From Spongiibacteraceae bacterium (lineage in GTDB: Bacteria; Pseudomonadota; Gammaproteobacteria; Pseudomonadales; Dasaniaceae), in the NCBI GenBank assembly GCA_028280715.1, contig JANQLG010000001.1, positions 62,001-126,000 on the forward strand: a stretch of DNA of 64,000 bases, in the 5' to 3' direction. This document shows positions 29,317 to 38,968 of this stretch, one piece after another; within the stretch, counting starts at the first letter, position 1, and every line of letters begins with the position of its first letter. The position numbers and the translations under genes were made by a program. A model generated the notes under the pieces. It saw only the letters and a program-made list of their open reading frames with translations. It was not told where the DNA came from and made no database searches.

Positions 29317-30300
29317 TCAACCCATTACAGCAGCAAGTAATAAACCTACTGCTATCAAGCCTACAGCTATCATTGCCAGCAGTTTATTTGAGCGGTAGTC
29401 TAAAGGTGCCTCTGTTGTTCTATCTTCGCCATTTCCAGTTGAATCTACACCGATGCTTTTTGTCATTGCAGATGCAGATTCCGATGTAAAAGCTTGTTTT
29501 TGTTGCTCTGGATTGTCATTAGCTTCTTGACTAACAATTTGCGTGCAGCGAACTATGTCAGGTTCAATAGCCTCCTGCCCAAGGTCAGTATTAGCCGTTG
29601 CAATCACGACCGTAATATTGTCACGACCACCATTAATCACCGCCTGATTAATTAACTGCTCAACAATCTCTTCAGCTGATTCCGATGTCGACATAATTTC
29701 AGCAATATGCTGATCAACCACTTCATCCACCAGCCCATCACTACAAATCAGCAGTTGCTGCCCTGCAGCTAACCGGCCGCTGATCACTTCAATTAATAAG
29801 CCATCATCACCTGCGACGCCAATCGCCTGAGTAATAAGATTTCGGTTGGGATGGTTAACAGCCTCTTGCTCAGAAATAGCCCCGGAAGACAATAATGTCT
29901 CTACATAGGAATGATCACGAGTCAGTTGTTTTAATGCCTTCTGACGCTGACACCAAAGATAAGCTCTGCTATCCCCTACCCAGGCCAGCTCATAATCCAG
30001 CTCTCGCATTTTGAATGCGATAGCAGTTGATCCCATACCTTTTTTATTTTTATCAGCTTCCGCATTTTCTTTAACAACGGCATGAGCTCTGGCAAAGGCT
30101 TCATTCAGCCCCTCATTGTTATCAATAGCTTCGGCAACTGTCACTTTGACCAGCTCACTGGCCACTTCACCACAGGCATATCCACCCATACCATCGGCAA
30201 CTAACCCCAAGCCATTGGCGGTATCAGCAATAAAGCTATCTTCATTGTGGTCTCTTTTGCCTGGATGCGTTGCGCCAGTTATAGAAATCATAGCTTGCAT
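29317..30300 (-). CDS. PP2C-type serine/threonine phosphatase with C-terminal membrane anchor
   Basis: Metal-dependent protein phosphatase (PPM family), 327 residues. Catalytic motifs in order: RDHNEDSF, LVADGMGG with Asp36, GSTAIAF, WVGDSRAYL, CSDGLVDEV, and GGRDNITVVIA. After a variable acidic stretch (about 245-300), a single transmembrane helix (about 307-325, LLAMIAVGLIAVGLLLAAV) should anchor it with the phosphatase domain in the cytoplasm. An alternative ATG lies three codons in. Such enzymes often pair with a Hanks-type kinase and FHA proteins, as in type VI secretion loci, but none is nearby. It is flanked on both sides by cold-shock-domain genes. Confidence 0.92.
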   Translation of the reverse strand: MQAMISITGATHPGKRDHNEDSFIADTANGLGLVADGMGGYACGEVASELVKVTVAEAIDNNEGLNEAFARAHAVVKENAEADKNKKGMGSTAIAFKMRELDYELAWVGDSRAYLWCQRQKALKQLTRDHSYVETLLSSGAISEQEAVNHPNRNLITQAIGVAGDDGLLIEVISGRLAAGQQLLICSDGLVDEVVDQHIAEIMSTSESAEEIVEQLINQAVINGGRDNITVVIATANTDLGQEAIEPDIVRCTQIVSQEANDNPEQQKQAFTSESASAMTKSIGVDSTGNGEDRTTEAPLDYRSNKLLAMIAVGLIAVGLLLAAVMG

Positions 30301-30586
30301 TTACCTATCACCTAACTATCGCCACCATACAACCAGAGTGCAGGAAAAAACCAGTAAGCAAAAGTGCAGCGTATGACAATCCTGTTCCCCTATTTCGTAT
30401 TCATATACTAATTATGTTGTCTAGCTATAATGCGCTCAAATAACACAATAAACTCTCAAGCAGCTTAGCAATTGTCCCTAGTTATCGCCACTTATGCATA
30501 ATAAAAGTGTTAAACTGGTCGTTTAATTACTTTCGGCCGTTACGACTATCGGCTAATTTATTTGAACGGTTAAACAAGATATTTCT

Positions 30587-30988
30587 ATGACTGGATTAAT
30601 GCGTTTTATGCTAAGTATTGTCTTAGCAGTTATTGCCACTCTACTACTACAGTATTCTCAACAGGCTTCCATTTCACATTTTGACATAGTGCCGTTTTTG
30701 ATTATTTTTGTTGCCTGCTTTTCAGCCTCATTACTCAGCCCCGCTATCAATATTGCTGGAGGCATTTCGCCGACTGGCAACAAGAAAGAACAAGGCAAAG
30801 TAAAATGGTTTAATGCCAGCAAAGGCTATGGCTTTATTACCAAAGCCTCCGGTGAGGAGGTCTTTGTACACTTCCGATCAATTAAGGGCAAAGGACGAAA
30901 AGTGCTACGTGAAGGACAACAGGTTAAATTTATTGAAACAGTTGGCGACAAGGGGCCGCAAGCAGAAGATGTTGAATTGATTAAATAA
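30587..30988 (+). CDS. Membrane-anchored cold-shock-domain protein
   Basis: 133 residues with an unusual layout. Two transmembrane helices (about 5-24 and 34-58) come first. A short linker follows, and then a complete cold-shock domain at about 69-133: KVKWFNASKGYGFITK (RNP1 at 79-85), VFVHF (RNP2 at 92-96), LREGQQVKF, and the GPQAEDVELI end. With both helices spanning, the domain would face the cytoplasm at the inner membrane, where it could bind RNA. A TATAAT box lies at 30426-30431 but lacks a good -35. It is 286 bp from the divergent PP2C gene. The function is not known to me. Confidence 0.85.
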   Translation: MTGLMRFMLSIVLAVIATLLLQYSQQASISHFDIVPFLIIFVACFSASLLSPAINIAGGISPTGNKKEQGKVKWFNASKGYGFITKASGEEVFVHFRSIKGKGRKVLREGQQVKFIETVGDKGPQAEDVELIK

Positions 30989-31039
30989 AATCTGCTCGTT
31001 AATACCTTTTAACATCGGCCTTTTTAAGCTCGAGGCCTT

Positions 31040-32338
31040 TTAACCAATACTCACTGAATCTGCTTTAAAGAAATGCATCAACGCCTGATATAAACTATTG
31101 GCATCTTCTATACCGGCTAACTCACGAATAGAATGCATGCCAAAAGTTGGCACGCCAACATCAATAGTTTTTACCCCTAACTCACCTGCTGTCAACGGGC
31201 CGATGGTACTGCCACAGGCCATATCCGTACGCACCACAAAATTTTGCACAGGCACTTGCGCCAATTCACAAAAATGTCTGAACAGGGATGATGTTTCACC
31301 GTCCGTCGCGTACCGCTGATTAGCATTCGTTTTGATCACCGGCCCCTGATTCAACAACGGCCCATGGTTATTGTCATGTCGATCAGAAAAATTAGGGTGA
31401 ACACCGTGAGCATTATCAGCGGATATTAATAACGATTTATCGGTCGCTCTGACAAATTCGTTTTCGTCCCTTACAAGCCGACGCAAAATGGATTTCAGCA
31501 TGGGCCCCTGTGCACCAATCGCTGACTGACTACCCACCTCTTCATGGTCATTGCACACCAACACACAGTGTTGATCCTCTGCCACTAACAAAGCTTGGAG
31601 ACCAATATAACAGGACAATAAATTATCCAGCCGGGCACTGGCGATAAACTCCTGTTTTAAGCCGACAACCGAAGGAGGCTGGACATCATAAAAACTGAGA
31701 TCGTAATCGAGAACTTCAATCGCATCGGCTGAAGGAGTTTGCTCCTGCAATTGTTTAAGCAGCAACTCCCTAAAGTCAGTTGTGTCCTCATCCGCTTGCA
31801 TAATCAAGGGAGGAACATCCTTCTGTGGATTAATCTTTCGATTATTGTTGGCATCACGATCTAAATGAATCGCCAGACTGGGAATAAAACCGATAGCGCG
31901 TTCAAAATTTATCAATTGACTTTTTAATTGCCCCTGCTGATTTTTAAACGTAACTCTACCGGCCAACGATAAATCACGATCAAACCAGGGATTGAGTAAA
32001 ACGCCACCGTAAACTTCAACGCCTAATTGAAAATAACCCTTTCGAAACAGCTCTGGCTTGGGTTTCACTTTTAAACAAGGGCTATCGGTATGCGCCCCCA
32101 CTATTCGAACCCCCTGCTCTAACACTGACTCTGATCCAATATTAAAGGCCACCAGCGACGAACCACCACGAATCACAAAATACTTACCTCGCGACTGGCA
32201 ATTCCAAGCATCGGACTCCTGCAGCTGAACAAAACCGTTTTCTTCTAACAGCTCTTTCATGGCTTCAACAGCATGAAAGGGGGTAGGTGATGCCGATAAG
32301 AATGCTAATAATCCTTGGTTAAATGCGTCTCTCGTCAT
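31040..32338 (-). CDS. apeB: M18 family aminopeptidase ApeB
   Basis: Cytosolic zinc aminopeptidase of the aspartyl/M18 family, 432 residues. The start [19 protein letters not shown] is typical. Metal and catalytic motifs are [42 protein letters not shown] and the end [23 protein letters not shown]. The name follows common Pseudomonas usage; substrate preference (acidic or broad) is not certain. It lies 42 bp downstream of the beta-hydroxyacid dehydrogenase on the same strand, so the two are probably co-transcribed. Confidence 0.92.
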   Translation of the reverse strand: MTRDAFNQGLLAFLSASPTPFHAVEAMKELLEENGFVQLQESDAWNCQSRGKYFVIRGGSSLVAFNIGSESVLEQGVRIVGAHTDSPCLKVKPKPELFRKGYFQLGVEVYGGVLLNPWFDRDLSLAGRVTFKNQQGQLKSQLINFERAIGFIPSLAIHLDRDANNNRKINPQKDVPPLIMQADEDTTDFRELLLKQLQEQTPSADAIEVLDYDLSFYDVQPPSVVGLKQEFIASARLDNLLSCYIGLQALLVAEDQHCVLVCNDHEEVGSQSAIGAQGPMLKSILRRLVRDENEFVRATDKSLLISADNAHGVHPNFSDRHDNNHGPLLNQGPVIKTNANQRYATDGETSSLFRHFCELAQVPVQNFVVRTDMACGSTIGPLTAGELGVKTIDVGVPTFGMHSIRELAGIEDANSLYQALMHFFKADSVSIG

Positions 32339-32380
32339 AAAGTTCTCATCATTTTTTTATTCATTAAACCGATTTATGGT

Positions 32381-33274
32381 TCATTCACGCTTTTTAGATA
32401 TGGCTTCTAATCTAGCTAACAAACTGGAGGTATCCCAACGACCACCTCCCATTGCCTGCACTTCACTATAAAATTGATCTACCACAGCAGTTATCGGCAA
32501 ATGACTGCCATTATTGCGTGCTTCCTGTAGAACATAACCCAGATCTTTTCGCATCCAATCAACGGCAAAACCGTGTTCGTATTGGCCTTCGATCATCGTT
32601 TTGTAACGATTATCCATTTGCCAGGATTGAGCGGCACCTTTGGAAATCACCTCAATCACGGATTCAACATCAAGCCCTGCAGCATCAGCAAAATGTAAAC
32701 CTTCGGCCAACCCTTGAATTAATCCGGCAGCACAAATCTGATTCACCATTTTAGTCAGCTGACCGGCACCATGCCCACCCATTAATCGAACCGACTTGGC
32801 ATAACAATCCATGACTTTTTCGACCTGTTTAAATATTTCCGGCTCGCCACCGCACATAACGGTTAAACAGGCATTTTCTGCACCAGCCTGACCACCTGAG
32901 ACTGGCGCATCGATAAAACCATGCCCCTTTTTAGTCAATTCACTCGCCAACTCCCGGGCAACGCCAGCAGAAGTCGTAGTATGGTCAACAACGATAACCG
33001 GTTTGACGATACCATGGATAACACCATTGTCAGCCAACATCACTGAACGCAGGTCATCGTCATTGCCTACACAACTAAAAATAATGTCGGCCTGTTGCGC
33101 AGCTTCAGCCGGGGTAGCAGCTAGCGAACCGCCATATTGAGTAACCCACGCCTCTGCTCTGGATAAAGTTCGGTTATAAACAGTGACTTGATAACCTGCA
33201 CGCTGTAAATGCCCTGCCATGGGGAATCCCATAACACCCAAACCAAGAAACGCTACTGTGAGACCGGAATCCAT
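32381..33274 (-). CDS. NAD(P)-dependent beta-hydroxyacid dehydrogenase
   Basis: Member of the 3-hydroxyisobutyrate / tartronate semialdehyde reductase family, 297 residues. The Rossmann start VAFLGLGVMGFPMAGHLQRAGYQVTVYNRT is clear. The substrate motif DAPVSGGQAGAENACLTVMCGG and the catalytic lysine region GHGAGQLTKMVNQ (Lys near 174) follow, then the all-helical C-terminal half with KDLGYVLQEARNNG. The exact substrate cannot be read from sequence. No valine-degradation or glyoxylate genes are nearby. It probably shares a transcript with apeB. Confidence 0.9.
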   Translation of the reverse strand: MDSGLTVAFLGLGVMGFPMAGHLQRAGYQVTVYNRTLSRAEAWVTQYGGSLAATPAEAAQQADIIFSCVGNDDDLRSVMLADNGVIHGIVKPVIVVDHTTTSAGVARELASELTKKGHGFIDAPVSGGQAGAENACLTVMCGGEPEIFKQVEKVMDCYAKSVRLMGGHGAGQLTKMVNQICAAGLIQGLAEGLHFADAAGLDVESVIEVISKGAAQSWQMDNRYKTMIEGQYEHGFAVDWMRKDLGYVLQEARNNGSHLPITAVVDQFYSEVQAMGGGRWDTSSLLARLEAISKKRE

Positions 33275-33341
33275 TAAATGATTGCCTTGACTAAGGAATT
33301 ATTTACTAACGAATTGTTTAAAGGGAGGGAGGATACCGGTA

Positions 33342-33686
33342 TTAAGCGAAAACATCGATACCAGCGAGTTCGATACCTAATTGCTGCTCAGGAGATGGAG
33401 TATTTTCTGCAAAAGCTTGTAAAGCCCTGCGTGTATTCAAGGGTAAATTCTCGTCTTCTGCCTGACGACGGGTTTGGGTTTCATTGGTACGATCAGGAGA
33501 CTCTACACGCTGCTCAATAACTTCCTGGCTTTGCGATGTTTGTTGCCCCTGTTCAACGATCTGTTCACGCTGATCCTCTGTACGATTACTCTCGCGTGGC
33601 TGCTCGCGCTGAAGGCGTTCGGAGGCATCAGGACGTTGTGCCAGATTCGATGCTATCGGTAAATTGGGTAAGCCAGCTATTTGCAC
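33342..33686 (-). CDS. Small Gln/Glu/Arg-rich hypothetical protein
   Basis: Unrecognised, 114 residues, starting at a GTG (33686) without a clear ribosome site, so the start is uncertain. The middle is highly charged and Gln-rich (RTEDQREQIVEQGQQTSQSQEV) and probably disordered or coiled. The end is more ordered: LNTRRALQAFAENTPSPEQQLGIELAGIDVFA. I have a vague memory of similar tails in other marine gammaproteobacteria. No signal peptide or membrane helix. The opposite-strand frame is shorter and less protein-like. Confidence 0.6.
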   Translation of the reverse strand: MQIAGLPNLPIASNLAQRPDASERLQREQPRESNRTEDQREQIVEQGQQTSQSQEVIEQRVESPDRTNETQTRRQAEDENLPLNTRRALQAFAENTPSPEQQLGIELAGIDVFA

Positions 33687-33812
33687 AGAAACTAATCTAT
33701 TGTTTAAAGGTTTTAGTTAGGCGACAGAAAAACCCGCATATTATAAGCAGAGTCACGAGCTGAGTGAACAAAAGATATATACGTTGTTGTTATAGATTAG
33801 CTTAGAATTACT

Positions 33813-34538
33813 TCAATCGGTTTGTTTCTGCCAAGCGACTTCATCTCTCAAGTAACAAGGAACGGCTTGATCAGCTCTCAGCACGTTACCAGCTGATAAT
33901 TCACCATAAGCCAGCTGCGCAACGCCGACTGCCATAGGCAGCACCTCTGGATAAAAACGACTCAATTCTCTAGTACCAGGAATTCTCTCAGCATAATTCC
34001 AACCACTTCCTACGCCTGCTATTTCTTTTACAGTGCCATCAACAGGACAATACAATTGCTCTGGTGCAGACAAATGCTCGTCGTCGACCAAGCTCACTAA
34101 TCCCTGATGCTGCTTATAAGTCCCCCAATATACTTCATCCATCCTTGCATCGATTGCACTCAGAATCGCAATAGAATCACTTCTTAATTCAGGCAATTCA
34201 TTCACTGCCGTCTGCGCCAAAGCCGCTAGTGATGAGATGGGTATTACTGGCAATTCAGCACCAAAAGCCAAGCCCTGTACTGCACCTAAACAAATACGCA
34301 ACCCGGTAAACGAACCGGGGCCCCGGCCAAAGGCAATCGCATCAAGTTGATTCAGACTGATTTCTGTATTGGCTAATAATTGATCCACCATTGGCAATAA
34401 GCGCTGGGTGTGCTGACGCGCGGCCAACTCGTGATTATGAGCAATGGTTTGCCCCGACTTATTTTTAGAATTTGGTTGGGAACCGTACAAAGCCACAGAG
34501 CAGGCTTCTGTGGAACAATCGATAGCTAACAATTTCAT
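33813..34538 (-). CDS. tsaB: tRNA threonylcarbamoyladenosine biosynthesis protein TsaB
   Basis: Non-catalytic partner of TsaD in forming t6A37 on ANN-decoding tRNAs. It is 241 residues of the ASKHA fold: LLAIDCSTEACSVAL at the start, RLLPMVDQLL, and the signature FGRGPGSFTGLRICLGAVQGLAFG. The final third carries IDARMDEVYWG. There is a 22-residue insertion of low conservation around 20-35 (NSKNKSG). It is divergent from mobA by 198 bp. In Pseudomonas tsaB sits next to adk; here adk is 3.3 kb away. Confidence 0.93.
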   Translation of the reverse strand: MKLLAIDCSTEACSVALYGSQPNSKNKSGQTIAHNHELAARQHTQRLLPMVDQLLANTEISLNQLDAIAFGRGPGSFTGLRICLGAVQGLAFGAELPVIPISSLAALAQTAVNELPELRSDSIAILSAIDARMDEVYWGTYKQHQGLVSLVDDEHLSAPEQLYCPVDGTVKEIAGVGSGWNYAERIPGTRELSRFYPEVLPMAVGVAQLAYGELSAGNVLRADQAVPCYLRDEVAWQKQTD

Positions 34539-34736
34539 GCTAATCCATAATTTTTCTAAAAAAACACTATTTTCTAAAGAGTCACTAACAGGTCATCGAT
34601 AACAACTGGTTATCTCTCTCATCCAAAACCAGCGCATTAATACTTGTTACCATCACTAAAAAAACTGGCTATCGATTCGCTAAAGCACGAAACTATAACA
34701 AACAATGAGATCTTCGATAGTTAATAACGTTATTTT

Positions 34737-35312
34737 ATGCCTGACACAATTTCCGCAATTATACTCTCTGGCGGCCAGGGAAGCCGCTTTGATTTTCAAG
34801 ACAAGGGACTTCTGAGCTGGCATGACAAACCGTTGATTAGTCACGTTATCAATATCGTTAGGCCTCAGGTTGATCAAATTATCATTAGCTGCAATCGAAA
34901 TAACGATCACTATCATTCTCTCGGATATCAAACCGTCAGTGATCAATTGGATAATTTTCAGGGTCCTTTAGCTGGTGTCAGTGCCGCTAAAAATCTTGTT
35001 ACCAGCCCTTATTGCCTAATATGTCCATGCGACACTCCCAAATTACCTGGCGATGTTGCACAACAACTACTTGATACATTGATAAGTGAACAAGCTGATG
35101 TAGCTTACCCTGTCTGTAATGAAAGGCACCATTACTTGCCATCATTAATATGTACAGAGACATTGGCAACGGTAAATAACTATTTACTTAGCGGACACAG
35201 AAGTATCAGGGGGTGGTATAAAGAACTACGTCATTGCCAGGTCGACTTTTCCAATCAAAGCGATGCTTTTATCAATGTTAATTCGCAGCAGTACCTTGAT
35301 ACACTCGAGTGA
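34737..35312 (+). CDS. mobA: Molybdenum cofactor guanylyltransferase MobA
   Basis: Joins GMP from GTP to molybdopterin to make the bis-MGD cofactor. It is 191 residues. The nucleotidyltransferase start is IILSGGQGSRFDFQDKGLLSW: the L-x-G-G-x-G-x-R and DKGL parts are normal but the usual Met-Gly pair after the Arg is replaced by Phe-Asp-Phe. The Mg-binding region CPCDTPKLP and the GPLAGVSAA strand are present, and HRSIRGWY near the end. No other molybdenum cofactor gene is nearby. Confidence 0.85.
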   Translation: MPDTISAIILSGGQGSRFDFQDKGLLSWHDKPLISHVINIVRPQVDQIIISCNRNNDHYHSLGYQTVSDQLDNFQGPLAGVSAAKNLVTSPYCLICPCDTPKLPGDVAQQLLDTLISEQADVAYPVCNERHHYLPSLICTETLATVNNYLLSGHRSIRGWYKELRHCQVDFSNQSDAFINVNSQQYLDTLE

Positions 35313-35320
35313 AAAGTAGT

Positions 35321-35412
35321 ACCTATCATTCAATACCTATCATTCAATACCTATCATCCGTAATATCTATCATTCATTGAAAATGACCATATTTCATTGA
35401 AAATGACCATAT
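35321..35412 (+). repeat. Two short tandem repeat arrays after mobA
   Basis: First, a 14-bp unit ACCTATCATTCAAT (35321-35334, 35335-35348) followed by two degenerate copies to about 35372. Second, a perfect 20-bp unit starting TTCATTGAAAATGACC at 35373-35392 and 35393-35412. The arrays lie between the mobA stop and the terminator that ends the convergent histone-like gene. Confidence 0.75.
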
Positions 35413-35440
35413 TTGGCACATTTCATATGGCAGAAGTAAA

Positions 35441-35478
35441 AAAACCATTAGCACGATCACTCGCGCTAATGGCTTTTT
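35441..35478. terminator. Bidirectional terminator between mobA and the H1-like gene
   Basis: CCATTAGC (35445-35452) pairs with GCTAATGG (35465-35472) with flanking A and T runs on each side, giving a T-tract in both directions. It can end both mobA and the convergent histone-like gene. Confidence 0.75.
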
Positions 35479-35496
35479 CTATTTATACCCTAGCAG

Positions 35497-36429
35497 TTAT
35501 TTTCTCTTAGCTGCTGGGCGCTTTCTAGCTGCTTTTTTTCTCTTAGGTGCCGCTCTTCTTACCGCTTTTTTAGCTGGCGCCTTCTTTTTAGCAGCAGGTC
35601 TTTTCTTGGCAGCAGCTTTTCTTTTAGGTGCTGCCTTTCTCTTGACCGCCTTTTTCTTCACTGCCTTTTTCTTGGCTGGCTTTCTCTTAGCAGCAGCTTT
35701 TCTCTTAGGTGCCGCTTTTTTCTTCGCAGCACGCTTGGCCTTGGCTGCAGCGCGTTTTTCTGCCGCTTTAGCCTTCGCCGCCGCTTTTCTAGCAGCTACT
35801 TTCGCTTTAGCAGCTGCTTTTTTCTCAGCTGCTTTAGCTTTCGCCGCCGCTTTTTTCTCAGCTGCAGCTACTTTAGCAGCAGCTTTTTTAGCATCTGCTT
35901 TGGCTTTCGCCGACAGCTTCTTCTCTAAAGTTTTCAGCTTTTTACTATTAGCTGCAGCACGCTTTTTACGCCACTTCGCTTCAAAGGCGGCAGCCGCTTT
36001 CGCTAATGCAGCATCGTCAGCAGCAGCAAGAGCAGCACCGCGAGCGGCTACTTTTTCTTTTACTGCAGCCTGAGCAGCTTTTGCTTTAGCTTCAACCGTG
36101 ACTTTAGATACCCGCAATTTAGCTGCGGCCGCTCTATCACGTAATCCCGAAACCTTAGCTGAAGACTTGGCAACAGCAGCTCTAGCCCGTTTGGCAGCAT
36201 TTTTATCTGCTGCTTTACCAGATTTAGCCGCTTTTTTCTTAGTAGCAGCTGATTTTTTCTTCAGGCTAACCTGAGATTTTTTTTCTGCTGCGATGGATTT
36301 TTGAAGTGCTGCCAGAGCTGCTTGAGCTTTAGCTACTGCTGGCGCTACAACAGCCTTCTTAGCAGGAGCTTTTTTAGCCGCTGCCTTTTTTCTGGCTGGC
36401 GCTTTTCTCTTTGCTTTTGCTTTTGCCAT
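35497..36429 (-). CDS. Histone H1-like Lys/Ala-rich protein
   Basis: 310 residues from the ATG at 36429, chosen because AGGAG lies seven bases upstream; a longer frame adds five residues. Composition is extreme: almost only Lys, Ala, Arg, with Pro in the C-terminal third (repeats such as AAKAKAAEKKAAAK, PKRKAAAKRKPAKKKAVKKK). It resembles eukaryotic histone H1 tails and bacterial AlgP/HctB-like proteins, and presumably binds DNA. The middle (about 90-170) has a few acidic residues and one Trp and may be a helical hairpin. It is not a clear AlgP because the N-terminal AlgP domain is missing. A terminator lies on each side. Confidence 0.85.
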   Translation of the reverse strand: MAKAKAKRKAPARKKAAAKKAPAKKAVVAPAVAKAQAALAALQKSIAAEKKSQVSLKKKSAATKKKAAKSGKAADKNAAKRARAAVAKSSAKVSGLRDRAAAAKLRVSKVTVEAKAKAAQAAVKEKVAARGAALAAADDAALAKAAAAFEAKWRKKRAAANSKKLKTLEKKLSAKAKADAKKAAAKVAAAEKKAAAKAKAAEKKAAAKAKVAARKAAAKAKAAEKRAAAKAKRAAKKKAAPKRKAAAKRKPAKKKAVKKKAVKRKAAPKRKAAAKKRPAAKKKAPAKKAVRRAAPKRKKAARKRPAAKRK

Positions 36430-36611
36430 TTGATTTCTCCTCATGTGGCCACCTGTGCTAAAGCGGTTCCCTAAGAAGCCTTAAAATGGCTACACACAAC
36501 AAAAATCAGGAACTAGCACTGATTATTTAAAAATCATTTTAATTTTTAGACCATAAATCAGAAATGCAAAAGGTTTTTCGCGATTTTAGGGCACTTTTTT
36601 GCCATTTTTTT

Positions 36612-36642
36612 GAAAAAAAGCGTCGAAATCGACGTTTTTTTT
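36612..36642. terminator. Hairpin in the AT-rich interval after hemH
   Basis: CGTCG (36621-36625) pairs with CGACG (36630-36634) over a loop AAAT, extended by an A-run before and a T-run after. On the minus strand it follows the hemH stop by about 80 bases and should end that transcript. The 287-bp interval around it (36430-36716) is very AT-rich and must also hold the promoter of the H1-like gene, which I could not pin down. Confidence 0.6.
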
Positions 36643-36716
36643 CTTTTTTCCAAAAAATCTTCAAAAAATTAAATTATTTTTCTAAATATTTTTTGATGTT
36701 TCAGCAACTAGAAATA

Positions 36717-37703
36717 CTAAATAGAGGACGGTGGAAGATAGTTTTTAATTAACTCTAACATCATTTGTATATGCTCAGGACGATCATTGAGACAAGGAAT
36801 CATTTCAAATTTTCCACCCCCAGCATGTTGGAATTCCTCTCGATTTTCGCCATCAATTTCCTCTAGTGTTTCCAGGCAGTCGGCAGCAAAAGCCGGACAA
36901 ATTACTTCCACACTTTCCAGGTTTTCTTCTCCCCACTGTTTCAATACATCAATTGTATAGGGAGACAACCACTTCGCATTCCCCAATCGCGATTGAAAAC
37001 TGATACTCCATTGTTCCGAAGACAAGTTTAACTTTTGAGCCAGCAATTCTGCTGTGCGATTACACTGATCATAATAAGGATCACCAGCTTCGCAATAACG
37101 CTCAGGAATGCTATGAAAGGACATTAATAATTGTTTAGCTCTGTCATGGCTTTTCCAATGCTGGCTAACACTTTCTGCCAAGGCGTCAATATAAAGAGGA
37201 AAATCAAAATACTGCTTTATGATGTGTATTTGAGGAATATTACGGCTGCTTTTAGTGAGTTCAGCTATCTGATCGTAAATACTCGCTGTCGTTGTGGCTG
37301 AATACTGCGGATATAACGGTAAAATCAAAAAGTGCTCTACCGATGCTTTCTCTAATTCTGAAATGACTCGCTTTAAACCAGGGCCGGAGTAAGTCATCGC
37401 ATGACGTACCAGAATGCGATTTTCCCCGTACTCACTATCCATTTTTTGCTGTAATAGCGCAGTCTGCTTTTCTGTTATAACCCTAAGCGGCGATCCCCCT
37501 TCTTGCCAAATACTGCGATATGCTTCGCTGACTCGTCCAGATCGAAAAGGAATCACAATTAAATTCAGAATAAAAAACCAGATAAAACGAGGGACTTCTA
37601 CCACTCTTCGATCGCTTAGAAATTCTTTTAGAAAAGCCCCTACTGCTTTTTTTGTAGGTTCAGCAGGAGTACCAAGATTGACTAGAATAACAGCCGTTTT
37701 CAT
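36717..37703 (-). CDS. hemH: Ferrochelatase HemH
   Basis: Inserts Fe2+ into protoporphyrin IX as the last step of heme synthesis. It is 328 residues. The start TAVILVNLGTPAEPTKKAVGAFLKEFLSDRRVVE is typical. The metal-binding His is in LLMSFHSIPERYCEAGDPYYDQC. The acidic path is CPAFAADCLETLEEIDGENREEF, with the conserved Glu pair. No transmembrane helix; a hydrophobic stretch (FIWFFILNLIVIPF at about 39-52) is the usual membrane-contact lip. It is separated from the upstream adk by a strong terminator. Confidence 0.95.
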   Translation of the reverse strand: MKTAVILVNLGTPAEPTKKAVGAFLKEFLSDRRVVEVPRFIWFFILNLIVIPFRSGRVSEAYRSIWQEGGSPLRVITEKQTALLQQKMDSEYGENRILVRHAMTYSGPGLKRVISELEKASVEHFLILPLYPQYSATTTASIYDQIAELTKSSRNIPQIHIIKQYFDFPLYIDALAESVSQHWKSHDRAKQLLMSFHSIPERYCEAGDPYYDQCNRTAELLAQKLNLSSEQWSISFQSRLGNAKWLSPYTIDVLKQWGEENLESVEVICPAFAADCLETLEEIDGENREEFQHAGGGKFEMIPCLNDRPEHIQMMLELIKNYLPPSSI

Positions 37704-37751
37704 TCACTTTCTCACTAACTAATCGAAACGTTAATTGACCTACTAAAAACC

Positions 37752-37778
37752 AAAAAAGGCTCCACAAAGGAGCCTTTT
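37752..37778. terminator. Intrinsic terminator between adk and hemH
   Basis: GGCTCC (37758-37763) and GGAGCC (37769-37774) enclose ACAAA. The minus strand has six T residues after the stem, the plus strand four. It ends adk transcription, so hemH needs its own promoter. Confidence 0.85.
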
Positions 37779-37798
37779 CAAAATAATTTTATCACTGC

Positions 37799-38968
<1,170 letters not shown>

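Noticed and set aside
33278-33520. Plus-strand open frame of 80 codons
   Set aside because: Overlaps the better-supported minus-strand gene 33342-33686 and has no recognisable features.
35606-36073. Hydrophobic Ala/Phe-rich open frame opposite the H1-like gene
   Set aside because: It is the complement of Lys/Ala codons, which always yields Phe/Ala runs; not a gene.
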